Origin: Trochalopteron elliotii
Taxonomy: Eukaryota; Chordata; Aves; Passeriformes; Leiothrichidae
DNA: 64,000 bases
Reading direction: 5' to 3'
Assembly (NCBI GenBank): GCA_024734555.1
Contig: JANPWX010000359.1
Span: 724,498-788,497, forward strand
Shown: piece by piece, positions 12,882 through 25,253 of the stretch
Layout: each line of letters starts with the position of its first letter
Numbering within the stretch: position 1 is the first letter of the stretch
Translations under genes and position numbers: made by a program
The notes under the pieces: model-generated
Seen by the model: the letters and a program-made list of their open reading frames with translations, nothing else
The model's database searches: none
What the model was told of the DNA's origin: nothing

Positions 12882-14344
12882 CTGAAAAAGGCAACAGTGA
12901 ACAACCCAAATGTGAATGTTTATTTTTGGTCAGCGTTCTGCATGTACTATTATGTATTTATAAGCCAACTTTCATATAAAGTGCAAATGAGAAAACTAGC
13001 CTTTTTAATTAAAAAGAGCAACTCCATTGAACAAATGAAGTCTTTCCTTTTTATAAAGATCAAAAACAAATTAGCTGCCTTGTCTGCACTACAATGAAGT
13101 AACCATCTAATTATTCCAAATAACAAATTACTGAATGTCACAATGTATTATTTGAATATGCTTGATCTAGAATAATTGATTGCTGCACAATCTATCACTG
13201 TTTATCCCAGACAACAACAAAAAAATGGTTACTGGTCAAATATGCAGTATCAAAACATTAATTTATTTTGTTTTAATAGCCTGTATTTTTATTGTACTTT
13301 AACAGCAATTAATCAGTGACAGCACCTCTTTTCCATCTACTTTGCTGCTTAGCTCTACTTTTTCAGTGGGGATGTGGGGATGGAACAGAATGCTGTACAT
13401 AACACATGGTTATTTTAATTTGCTTAGCACTGAAGAGCATCTTCTAGGTAATTTTAGGATATATAAGGACAAATATTGAATAAAAACATACACTTATACA
13501 CTTGTAAATAATTATCTTAATGCCTAACTGTTTTTGGGTAGCCACATTGAGGAGTACCTACAGAAGTTATGTTATATTGCGCACATAATTAAATTAGTTT
13601 TTATTCACTGCTGGACTCCAGTGTACAAAAAACCAAATGAAATGTCTTAAATAATCACAAAAATGGAATGAGTTTATTTTTTATTTTTTAATAAAAACAA
13701 CAGCTTTACATATGGGACAAGAATAAAAGCAGACAACCATGTGATGCAGTATTTTATACGTATGACTGCATGCATACACACATACACACTTTTGAATGAA
13801 ATTGAGGATCAATAGCTAAACATAATGTTACGACCAAGTCAAATAAGAATAAGAATAGTGGGATATCACAGCTACAACACTGCAGGTGATGAAAGATTTG
13901 CCAACAATTTGTCTCCAATGATAATTTCCCCTTTTAAGACAAGAGGAAAGAGAGTTGGTGGTACGATGTCTACTGTATGAGTGGAGCTCACTAATCTGCC
14001 TACTCTCTCCAGTGACAAAAACAAAACCACTTCTGGCAATAAGGATGAGCTGGAACTGCAGGTAGGCATGCAAGCTTTGAGATTAAGGTTTTCCTTAGAT
14101 TTCTTGTCTCCCCACTTTTTCACCAGCCAATGTCTGTGAAGGGGCCAATGTCTAAATCTCAGAAGCTGTGGTAGGGCAGATGAAATAAAGACATTCCCAT
14201 CAAAGCACAAGGATGCAATGATTTCTGAAATTAACTTATGAATTATAAACAAAGAATTATGGAGCACATATTTATAAACTATAGTTCAGCAAACTTATTT
14301 TTTAAAGAAAGTGGTTTTTTATACAAGTAATTCACAATGCTTGC
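12882..14344 (-). other. TBC1D5: TBC1D5 intron with GC-AG ends (1.46 kb)
   Basis: The donor is GC (plus-strand positions 14343-14344) and the acceptor is TTTTTCAG at 12882-12883. The sequence is AT-rich. Two unremarkable minus-strand ORFs at 13828-14267 overlap each other and resemble nothing I know. Confidence 0.88.
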
Positions 14345-14433
14345 CTTGGTTGTGCAGCTTCACTGGCATGTGAAAAAGCCTGGTGGTCACAGTGTAGGAT
14401 AAAGACAATGGGAGCTAGAAGTTCATGCATGCC
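14345..14433 (-). CDS. TBC1D5: TBC1D5 coding exon followed by a GC donor
   Basis: This 89-bp exon starts after a TATATTTAG acceptor and encodes GMHELLAPIVFILHCDHQAF, then SHASEAAQP plus two bases (AG). The only donor that keeps the frame is CCAAG|GCAAGC, a GC dinucleotide where GT is expected. The next exon begins with T, giving the Ser codon AG|T and the conserved continuation S-E-E-M. GC-AG introns are a known minor class with the consensus AG|GCAAGT. Here position +6 is C. GMHELLAPI is a hallmark of TBC domains. Confidence 0.94.
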
Positions 14434-17400
14434 CTAAATATAAAAAGAAAAGCAAAAGTATATTTAGATTTTCCACTCTTATAATAGTTCCTAATGCACA
14501 GCATAAGGCAGACAGCAATATTAAGTGCAGACTAACTAAAAGCATGAACATTCATTCACACTCTTAACAGAACAGCTTCATAATCAATGGCTTTTATCCT
14601 AAATTCTGATTCAATCCGAGTTTATTCTTCTATAATACATGGAAACAAGTTAGTCTCCCTTTTTCTAACACAACACACAACAAATTGGCAATGGTAGCAA
14701 CCCTGCACCTGGCAGTTTGCTTCAAGATCTATGTTAATAAATATGAATTTTATTTATGATAATTATAATAATGATCTACAGTACAGAGATCCGCAATAGG
14801 GAAAAATTACAAAATGCAAGATTATTTTATAATGTTCCAAAACCATAAATAAAAGTGTAATAGTAGGCTCCAAAAGAGACAAGGATAGAGATGTTTGGGA
14901 AAGAAAATGAAATTTTCATTTCTAAAGACATGAGAATTAAAATGAGTTTTTGGGTTTTTTCAGTTCTCTTTCTTTTAAGTTGTTACGTCAATATTCAAAA
15001 TAAACTCATTAAACACAATGCATTGAAGACCTGGTACTGTTCCACTGCAGAGTACTACTTATATATGCAATCTATATTAAGATACAGAAAAAACACAGAA
15101 ATAGGCAAGAATCAGAACAAAAAAATGGCTGGACAGTTGAGGACTTGGGCTGGGATTAGAAGCATGGCTGGGCCACTCAGGAGAGGTGGGATCCCAGTGT
15201 TGGGACTAGGATAGCAGGTAGGAGCTAGGAAAGCCCTACGCTGGGGCAGGGGTCAGCCATACAAAAGAAGGGAGGGGAGACCTTCGGTGATGGAAGGGAT
15301 GTGGGATGAAGGCGTGAGATCTGTCTGTCTGCCTCTGGACACAAGGATCACTCTAAGGGGATGGAATTCCTGACCTCTGGCCAAACCCACCAGTTACAGC
15401 AGGGGCTTGACACCAAGTGCCTGGGCTACCCCTACTGGGCTTGGCTCAGGATGCTGTTCTTGCCCAGCTGTACGAAGAAGAACCTGCTGCCAGGAGTGCT
15501 CCAGTTCAAGGGTGCAACTATTTCATCAAGTGGAGCCTCAGTTCTAACCCAGGGAAGTGCTCTGGGCAGACAGGGGTTCCAGGAAGATTATCTCATCTAC
15601 CCTGCTGCAGAAGGAGCACTGGTGCTGGTCCATCAGGCACATCAACATTTCAGGTTGCTGTCAGGAGTCAGATGACAGCTCATGGGTCTCCTGAGCTGTT
15701 CTACTTTTAATGGTTGCGGCTCCAAGCCAGGAAGCCTTTGCACTTGCTTTTCCAGCCTCCTCAGTGATGGACAGACCTGAACACTGCAAGTATTACATGC
15801 TTGTGAGCTACCCTGCTGCTATGCTGGTGTACCAGGTGATACTCCATACAGCATCTGAGGAGTGTGCAACACCAGTAAGTTAGCTTATCAGCTTCATATG
15901 TACTGAACAGATCCAGTAACTACCAAAACCCTTGAACTTTTATTGGAAGTGATGGGGGTTTTCCTTAAGTGCTCTGAACTGACCCGAGAGGTAGATGTGG
16001 AAGCCCTCTCTACATCATTAACTATTCTGAGTATGCTTGGATGCACAGGTTTCGAAAATTTTGACAATAGTTTTGACAATGTCTCTGTATGCCATAAACT
16101 CAAATCCTAGGAAATTAAATTTTAATTTCTTCAGAACTGAGATGACTGTTAGAGCCTCAGTGGCAGGGCTGAAGTTCAGAAGTTTCTTTCCCTTCCTATT
16201 TCTGAACCTTTAGAGACTACTTTAAAAGATGAAGCCTAAAGAGAACTTCAGTAAGGAAAAATAAAATAAACCAAATATAGTAATTTGATTTCAGAAGCTA
16301 ACGTAAAAAACAACAAATGGGTTAGATTACAAACAGTCAAGTTTAGATTTCTTAAAATATTACGGTCATATCAAAGGAGAAAGGTCCAGGATTAGACAAT
16401 ATATAAGTGGAAAAAAGATTTAAATAACCAGGGTTGTACTTTCACACATAGAGCCCTTGCTTAATTAACAGTTCCACGTCTAATCCTCTATTCGCCCTGA
16501 TATACTAAACATGAAATAGGAGAAATGGAAATGCCAAAAAACTTGACTATCTAAAAAAACTACCACCTAAGCTGTAAACATATAAGCAGAAGAAAAAGAA
16601 AGAGGACATAAAATAAGAATTAGTTATAAAAGATAAAAGCACATCACACATTCTTCCAACATAATAATATATCAACTCTATAATAAAATAGAATCATAAT
16701 GTGACTGCCCACATATAACAAAACCAAAACAAACAGATGATGAAATATCAGGATTTCAAAAAGATACCTCTGATCTTTCAGTTACAAGAGTACTTCAAAT
16801 GTTTAGAGATTTTTAGCTTGGCAAGAAAAGCTACCAGTGTAATATGCATACACATATTTTTTCAATGCTACAGTTTACTAAAACTCTTTAGTGTTAATAA
16901 ATAAGTTGACAGAGCTCAGATAATTTTATGACACTTCCCAGCTACAACAAAATATTGATTTCATAATACAGTCTATGGTTTAGAAAGAAAACCAGAATTA
17001 TAGCATTTTTACAATGACAAGTGAATCAATGCATTTCAAAATTATATTGACTTCTCTAAGGGCAATCAAATCATGAACAAACAATAGTTAGCCTAGTGAT
17101 TTAGCTTAATTTTCACTATTTCCTTTCAGTGTAACTAGGATTAGAATTTTGTCATCAGTCTTAGAAGAACTCCAAGAGTTGCTTTTACATATTCTTAAGT
17201 ACAATACACTATTCTCTTTAGATTTTATATTTACAGCTGCTATTTAAAAATTCAGTGATCCCAGGGAAGATTCTGCCTTTAAAATCTGTAATACATCTCC
17301 AAAACATTCTACTCCATTAGACTAGGGATAGAAAAATATTTTTCCTCATCAAATAAAATGTTCCTTCACACTGGCCAAAAAACACAGAACCCCTACAACA

Positions 17401-20181
17401 AAGACAACTTGCATGCATATATGCATATTAAACAAACATTATTGATTACTTCTTGTAATACTACATGCTGATACTATGTAATAGTTTCAATAGAATGTTG
17501 TAAGTATGCAAATTGTCGAGGAACTATAACTTTTTCCAAATATTTTGGAAGATAACATTGGGTAGGGACAGATGCTGACAGACAGAAGTATCAGTCTTCA
17601 TTCACTGGCCAAGTTTTATAATTCTAATGGCAATTGTATCTTTTGTATGTGGTCATACAAATGAGACAGAGGAATTCTCATGGATGGCAACAGGACCAGC
17701 TCCCATGATGGAAACTGCATATGAAGACAAGGTCCTTAATCTGGGCTTTGTATTCAGGTCACTGTGGAGACAACAACTTGGACATGATCTGCTACTGATG
17801 AATTAATGGCAACCTCCATTATTTTCTCAAAAATATGCTAGGCTTTGCTGTAGTGGAAATTATTATTATTATGGGAAGTGGGACATGAGTCTGGCAAAAA
17901 CACTACATCAGGGAGACTGACTACTAGCTAGGTATTTGATAAAAGAAGGAAAAAAACCATATCCTGTTAACTACAGACTTCCTTTTCAGCTAATTCAGAG
18001 AAGGGTAATGACGGACATGAAAAAAAATGCTATCTAGCAAGAGAAGAGCATGAGGATAAAAAAGGAGGATCTTACTAATAAGCTAAAAGGAGCATTATTT
18101 TTTTAAGAAATCCAACCAAATAAACCCATCTTTTAAAATGAGGTAAGAAAAAAGCAAAGCTCCTAATAAAAGTAACACATGTCCAAAACAAGAGAGGAAA
18201 CCCACAATCATTTACTATTTTGTGGACTTGGCACAGCACCGCAAGACTTGGGTGATATACTGAACACGCTTCAAGAGGTTAAATCAACAGTTTTTCATGA
18301 TCCAAATTCATTTAATTTTCTTAACTTCCTCTGCTCTTCATCCTGTAGCAACCCCTTCCTAGAACAACCACACCACTGATGCACACTAGTTGAGAACAAA
18401 GGTAAAGAAGTTTTCTTTGTCAACAGCCTGTAGGCTCACAAAATTGAACCTGTTCTTTTATCTGCCTATGTTCATTTAGCCCACCAAGCAGTCTTTATTA
18501 AAGCTGAGGCATCAGGCAGTCAAAGTTCATTAATACCATTTATATAATCTCTGCAGTTTCAATTAACTCAGCAAGACATTCTACTACATGATAACAGTCT
18601 CATTAATTCAATAAAATCCCATAACTATTAACAATATGGTCTATGTTAAACGGGGTGTCACCTAGTAGAAAATAATAGCTTTAACAGCTTGTGATGAAAC
18701 GCAGTGCTTTTTTAAAAAAAATTTGATCTGGCTAAATATTCCATCCCTATACAGAAAGGTATTATTTCTTGGTAACGAATCAAGAGGATTTTAAATATGA
18801 GTAGAGGGTAATTAAGACCTTTTAAGTCATATCAAAAAGTAAAATAATACTTCTTGTTCAGTAAATGATAGACTAAAATAGCTGGAATGTGTTCTTCCAT
18901 TTTCCCATCATCAGTACTGTGGCCTATATTCACTAGAAAGAGAAGGCTGAATACTGCTAAGTATTTTATTCTAGCAGCACCCTTCAAAATACAGATCTCC
19001 TAGATCTCAGCTTTACTGTTCTTAAGCAAGACTATTCCTTGCTCACTGTCTGTCAAACATGAGAAATAACCAGTTGATAGATGTTTCATATGTTTGAGAA
19101 CTATACAGTTAATTTTTTATATAATCTCCAAGAAATTCTTCAGAAGTAAGTGTTCCTTCAACTCATACACCATTTGTTTCCATGAAAAAACCCTATCCCC
19201 TGGCTTGAGGACAGGGTGGTCACAGACCATGCCTGAAAGCATATTGTTTTACAAAAATCTTCACATTTACTGAATCTCTGTGTTTTTGCCATGACAAATT
19301 TTCTGTCTACCTAAAGCTGGCTACTCAACAGTTTATCCTTGGTCCATGCACACACAGAGTATCCCTCGGTTTGTCAGTCTCTACCCAGCCTACAGATAAT
19401 TGTGTGAAGAAACAAATACCAATATACTTCAGTTGATACTCTGCATATTGGTCTTGCTATATGAATACAGTATCATGTTTATAGCTACTTCAAAACCTTT
19501 AGAACAAATGTTGAATTAATTAACTTACTAACTCTGTGGATGCAGACTTAGTGCAACTTAGGCTTTCTTTACCATTTTATCAAAAATAGTTTGAGCAGAC
19601 TCTCCTTCAAGTAACTGTAAAAGTGGTATTTTGTAGCACCCTTACTTTGTAGCACTCAAGAGGATTTTGTCAGCTGCATTGTACTTAGATGCAACAAGGT
19701 TAGACAAAGATCCTTTTGCTAACATACAGCATGGCTTTAGCCCTTTGGGGAAGAACTTAAAATATTACATTAAAAAAAAAATTACATAAAACTTAAAATA
19801 GCAAAATTTTTCTAAATTTCAGAAGAAATGTTTTTTCGTTTATTTCGTACCATTTTAAACCCTGCTATGTACTTTCTTTACCAAAGCAGAGAAAGCCGGT
19901 CTTTGTTTTTTTCTTTCTTAACCAATGACAAAGAAAGAGATGTCTACAAAGAAATTCAAAGTTTGAAAACTTAGCAACCTTAAAGAAAACAACTTAAGGT
20001 ACTGTGTTATGAGGAAAAAGCATATGTTATTCAATGAGCTTCCTTACCAGCCAGCTGACAAGCAGCTCTTTGATTACTTCAGCATTATGATACAACTTCA
20101 GATACAACAGAGCTACATTATTGTCAAACCATATAGAAAATGTCGAGTCAATTAATGCCACCTGTACAGTATTTTCATTAC
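14434..20181 (-). other. TBC1D5: TBC1D5 intron (5.7 kb)
   Basis: Mostly AT-rich. It includes a distinct GC-richer block at about 15120-15870 described separately. I see no other exon or recognised element. Confidence 0.85.
15120..15870. other. GC-rich intronic block, unrecognised
   Basis: Roughly 750 bp of clearly higher GC content lies in AT-rich intron. Two overlapping plus-strand frames are open (104 and 97 codons at 15361-15710). No motif, signal peptide or domain is recognisable. The abrupt composition change suggests an inserted old repeat or retrocopy, but I could not define terminal repeats or a target duplication. Confidence 0.35.
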
Positions 20182-20284
20182 CTGTTTATAAAGCAACTGC
20201 TCATTTTCTCTGGCGTAGCAGAACAGAACATCTGTAAGAATTTTCCTTACATTCTCTTGCTGAAAATACTGCATTTCAGGAAAG
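20182..20284 (-). CDS. TBC1D5: TBC1D5 coding exon with glutamine finger (YxQ)
   Basis: This 103-bp exon has a CATTTTCAG|C acceptor and an AAACAG|GTAATG donor. One base completes Thr, then 34 codons end in phase 0. The product runs FPEMQYFQQENVRKIL to ENEQLLYKQ. Y-K-Q is the YxQ motif whose Gln is the second catalytic finger of TBC-domain GAPs. The segment is nearly invariant in vertebrates, and only one conservative change (F to Y) stands out here. Confidence 0.96.
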
Positions 20285-23200
20285 CTGAAAATGAAGCAAT
20301 ACAGCAAAAGTAAACAATAGAGTGCACAGAATGCCAGTTGCTGGTCTTCTAGAAGAGGTTTTAGGTAAGAGCTTTTCCCCTGTCTGCTTTCCTACTGCTC
20401 TGCACTGCTAGAGTTAAATACTTCTAATGACTTGTTACATTTGTTTTACAACTAAAGTTATGAACCATGTTCTTTAATATACACCAGTCTACTACACAGG
20501 TATGATGATATCACAGTTATATTTAAATAACTAATCCCTTTAAATCTCATTAAAGCTAGACATCTGCAAGAATGAAATACAACGGAAGAAACGGAAGAAT
20601 GGATGAGAGTACGTCAGAAGATGCACATACACAAGGGTTCTATATTTCTTTAATATTTGAAAAAATATTATCATTTAATGACAAGATTATTTAAATATCT
20701 CACAATTCACATGAAAACCAGTATCATAAAATCTAGTATCTCTTACTGGTATCTGTTGCAACACAACACAATTAGACATTTCACTGTCTTTAACAGCTAT
20801 TGCAAATAAACTTTGCAGTTATAAAATAATCTGGCTGGGCAAATATCCTAAGTGAACCAGAATGAAGTGGACCTTGTGTGAGAATAAGGAAAAAAAGCTT
20901 CTGGGAAAATCCTGTTACATACATGCATACTGGAAAATGTAAATATTTCCAGTCTGTAACTACTCTGAAGAAACTCTCACCTGTGCATCCTGCTCCTTGA
21001 CTGTTGGAGGTAGGAAATAGAGTAGTTATGCAGGATGTACTTGAAATAAGAGTAAGTGCACAAACAAAGGTGTTTTCATTGCTACTGAAGAAGTAACTAG
21101 ATGGCAAAAAATGTCACATAAAGCAAACACCCCAAACCACACTGTCCACAGCTATACAGAGCAATAACAAATAAAATCTGAAAGGTAGAATACTATAAAG
21201 AAAGGAAATGGTGAAGTTGGACAAAGGAAAACAGAAGAATACTTTAAAAATACAACAACGGTAGGCCTCAGGCTAGAGTGCTGAAATAAAGGTTGTAGTA
21301 TAGTCAGTTTTAGAATTAAATCACATGGTTTGAAGTAAGATTTCTTCAAACAAATTTCCCAGGTCTGAGCTACAACGCTATACTTTAGACCAGATGTATT
21401 TAAGGGTATTGTAAAGCCTGTCACAGAGAAATAATATAGGAAATTAGAAAAAATTACTTCAAATAAGACTATTAACGTTGCTAATCACTGTGGTCATCTC
21501 ACAGAGGTGATGACAGGCAAGCACAGAAACAGAACTAATTAAGGCCAGAAAAGAGCTTTGAAATCCTTGGATGAAGGAGCTGAAACAAGAGCCAGGGCAG
21601 AGAAGGCACCCAGGCTTAAACACAGTGAGGAGAAGCCCTGAGAGAGGCACTGGGATAAGAGGTGTAACGCTTTCCTGGCACCTGGTGGAGGTAATGGTAG
21701 ACCAACATTTGGAAACTTGCATGCACTTGTACTAATCACATTACTTCAAAGGAAGGACACAGCTGAGACCAAAAGTGCATTACAGCAGATGGCAATCGAC
21801 ATAATTTAGGGGTTTGAAGAGATTATTTCTGAAGGACTGTTATTCAGGCCTGCCCTATGAAGTTTAGGAAGAGAAGACTAACAAAGAAAACTCAAAAATA
21901 CACAGAGGTATCTGTGAGGATCTAGTAATACCAGAGATTGTGACAGAAAGGATAATAATGAACTCAGGAATAAGCTGGCTGAAGTATTAATTATAGTAAA
22001 TGTAAATAGAAGAGATCATGAGGGAACTATCAGTTCAGGATGGATTTTTATGGAAAATGTCATTTTATGATTAAAGCTCTGTTTTAAGAAATACAGTATT
22101 CTCAAATCAGCAAGGTAAGAATGCTTTTCATGAACATGAGAATATTACATTTAATTACATCTCTGAGAAAGCCTGCATAAGGACATGGGAATTCTCCTAC
22201 ACTGCTTTACCACTACTCTACAATTAAACAACGGTGCATTGAGGTCCCTGCTTTCTAAAAGCGAAGACCAGCATGAGTCAGATACAGCTTTTTAAAATTC
22301 TCCTTCAGCCGATTTAGGGGAGCCTGCACCAGAGGCAGCCAGAATTCGACACAGATATTTGAAGAAACAGGCTGGCAAACAAACAAATGGATGCAAAAAA
22401 ACAAATTTGGTGGCAGACAGAAATGGGAGCCATAATCAATGGATTGCCATTTCTCACCATCTCTTCCACATACTTAGGAAGGATGTAGCTGTGCAATGAC
22501 TTTTCCACCGCCGTTTTTATACTGGTATTTTTTAAAATTATCTTTTTCTTATTTGAGGGATGGAGAGTTTGGAACCCCAGCACCCACCACTATTCATCTT
22601 CACACATCTTCCATCATCCTAAACTGTGATTGTTACTTCTGAAGCAGAAGCTAAGTAAACCAATATATAAAAATACTACTACAAAAGAGAAGAAATCGAT
22701 CTGTCTATGGAGAATGCCCCCTAGGCATTTTAGTTTTGTAAAATACTGGAGAGAGAAAGAGGGTAATGAAATCTAGCCATTTGTAACCCTACATGTACAC
22801 TATGATGCCAACAAGTAACCTGGTATTTTGAGTTAAATGCGTTTGCATCTGCCAATCTGCTGATTTCTATTCCTGCAGAACATTAAAAAAAAATTTAAAA
22901 ACACTGATCAGGAATGAGTTGGGACTAATTGAACAATATCCTTTCCTACTTGTAAATATTGGAAACTCTTATTTTTATGCAACGGGCTGAAAATTGTATG
23001 ACATTATGGATTGGATTTCTATCACCTGACTTTAGGAAACTAAGGTTTTGTTGGACACTGGTGACCTAGAATCTTTTTATAATTACAGAATTAAACTGTA
23101 CCTCTCCACAGTGTGATTCATCAGACAAAAACTATATTTATACTTTAGGAAGAGATGATTTGTGTCCTAGAGTTCTACAGGTACACAGACTAAAAGTGTG

Positions 23201-25185
23201 ATTAACCCAGCTGTGAGTATCTAGGCTTCACAGACCCAATAATTAGGTGAAATAAGGATTCTCAAAATGCATAGGAACAAACACACACACAAACAAACTT
23301 TATTCCAGTTGCCTTTAGATAGCAAAATCCTGAAGTTTAAATCAATTTAAACCAATACCAATTTTAGGAACCTAATTCGAGCCACTTTTCCTGTTTATTG
23401 TTACTACACTTCAGGGAATTCTAACAAAAGCATTATAGAGTAATTTTTTTACTGCTTTGATAGCTGGAATCCTGGTTTGCTACTCTACGTGCAGTTAGCA
23501 TCACTCTTTACAGCATTATAAAGTTGATACTGTGGGATGATGGAGGACTGAACTAGATGACAAAGAATATAAAAACATTAATTAAATAAGAAACAGCAGC
23601 TAGAAAGTAGTGATTATGGGAATTGAATATAATAATTATTTTAACCTTTAATAAAAAGCATTGTAAATTAATGATGAAATTTATTTAAACTTTTAAAATT
23701 CTAACTCCAGGGATTTATTTAAAGAATGTAAATAAAAATAGAGGGTTGTACATTCTAAAGCCACAGAATGAAGAATTAACTGCTTCTTAAAATAATAATA
23801 GTTTACAAATAGATACATAAGTATATGTAAAAACGCATATTATGTTTTATTAGACAAACAAGTGTATATACAAAATGCATGCAGCTTATTAAATACATCT
23901 TTGTCACTGATAAATTTTGCTTCTTCATTGCTTGACTTATTTTGCTATTTATGACACAATATATACTACTTATGTTTAAGTAGATATTATTTTGTTATAA
24001 ATACCTAAATGAAAATTTCTTTAGTCGCTATTACTGATATTAGTGAATACTACTCTGCCATTTGCCACAGTGAGAGCCTGGAATTTGTGTGTGTGTATAT
24101 ATATACATATATTTAAATAATAGTCTTACATCCACCATAACCTCCATACAACTTTTCATTCTCCAATTATAGTTTAGATACATATATATTTTAATCTTAG
24201 AACATCCTGAACTGTTTCCTTTAACAAACAAAAAATACCATCTGTTGTGAGAATGCACATGAAAGTATACTCAGATTTTAATTATACATCTCATGGCAAA
24301 ATACATTCAAGAATGGGTCTAGGGACGGACATGCAAAATATTCGAAAACCAGACTGCAATGATTTCTTCTGCATGACTTGGTTCCTGTAAATGAAAATGT
24401 GTAAGCTTGGGATTTGTAAAATCTACGACTATCATCACTTTTTTTCAAGTTATAAGGAAAAATATTTGCAATACAGTAAAATTTCACATGGTAGCAAACC
24501 AGTAATTGAATTTAATTACATTTACACATTACTCAATGCTTTCACTCTGAAAATAAACATTTTCAGGAACTGAGTGCTCTAACTCAAACAAATTTCTAAA
24601 CAGGAATGACCTAAGGGCCAAGAGGATGAAAACATAATCATAGCAGTATCAGGACAAATTTTAAAAGGCATATATGACAAATAAAACTAGAATAGTGATA
24701 GTGATAAATAAAAATAGAGCCTCTCAACTTCTATACATGAGTGACATTTCTCTTACTAATTACAAACTGCTTTTTTATTATTGATTGTATTAAGTGAATA
24801 GAATTAGGAAAGTAATCTGTTTCGTCTTTCATTATGATCATAATTTAGTTAAAAAACCTTTCAGTTTCTCCTATGTTCTCTTTGCTTCATACAAAAAACT
24901 ACTTTAAATTTCACAAGTAGTACACCTCCTAATATCTTAATTTAGAAGAGCTTTTCTTCAATGATACCAACAAATCTCTAGGATTTAATGTTCAGCTAGA
25001 TTGTCTCATTTTTAACTCCATGTAAGTTGCAGTTTTATACATTTAATGTATGTTTCCACACATTCATGTCCAACAAACCTGACATTTACAGTAACCAAAG
25101 TCAAGAAAACATAATACAATATATACCACATAAAAATGCAGAATATAAATTTATATATAGAAATTTCTCATAAAGATCTACATAC
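20285..25185 (-). other. TBC1D5: TBC1D5 intron (4.9 kb)
   Basis: AT-rich sequence with a GT/AT microsatellite at 24085-24111 and a slightly GC-richer patch near 21480-21720. No further exon is needed here, because the flanking exons join in frame through a Thr codon. Confidence 0.85.
24085..24111. repeat. (TG)n(TA)n microsatellite
   Basis: About five TG units run directly into a TA tract with one C interruption. Confidence 0.85.
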
Positions 25186-25253
25186 GTTCTCGTCACATCT
25201 TGTTCAATCATTGCTCGAAGCTCTTTATCCTGGAAAAATTTATTCCAAAGACT
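25186..25253 (-). CDS. TBC1D5: TBC1D5 coding exon with arginine finger (IxxDxxR)
   Basis: This 68-bp exon has a TTATTTCAG acceptor and an AGAAC|GTATGT donor. It holds 22 full codons followed by two bases (AC) of a Thr codon completed in the next exon. The product is SLWNKFFQDKELRAMIEQ followed by DVTR. I-E-Q-D-V-T-R is the TBC signature IxxDxxR, whose Arg is the catalytic arginine finger that helps RAB7 hydrolyse GTP. The catalytic residue is present. The exon was invisible as an independent ORF because intron sequence continues open on its 3' side. Confidence 0.96.

Noticed and set aside
21459..21739. Overlapping minus-strand ORFs in a GC-richer patch
   Set aside because: Short, mutually overlapping frames with no motif; a composition effect.
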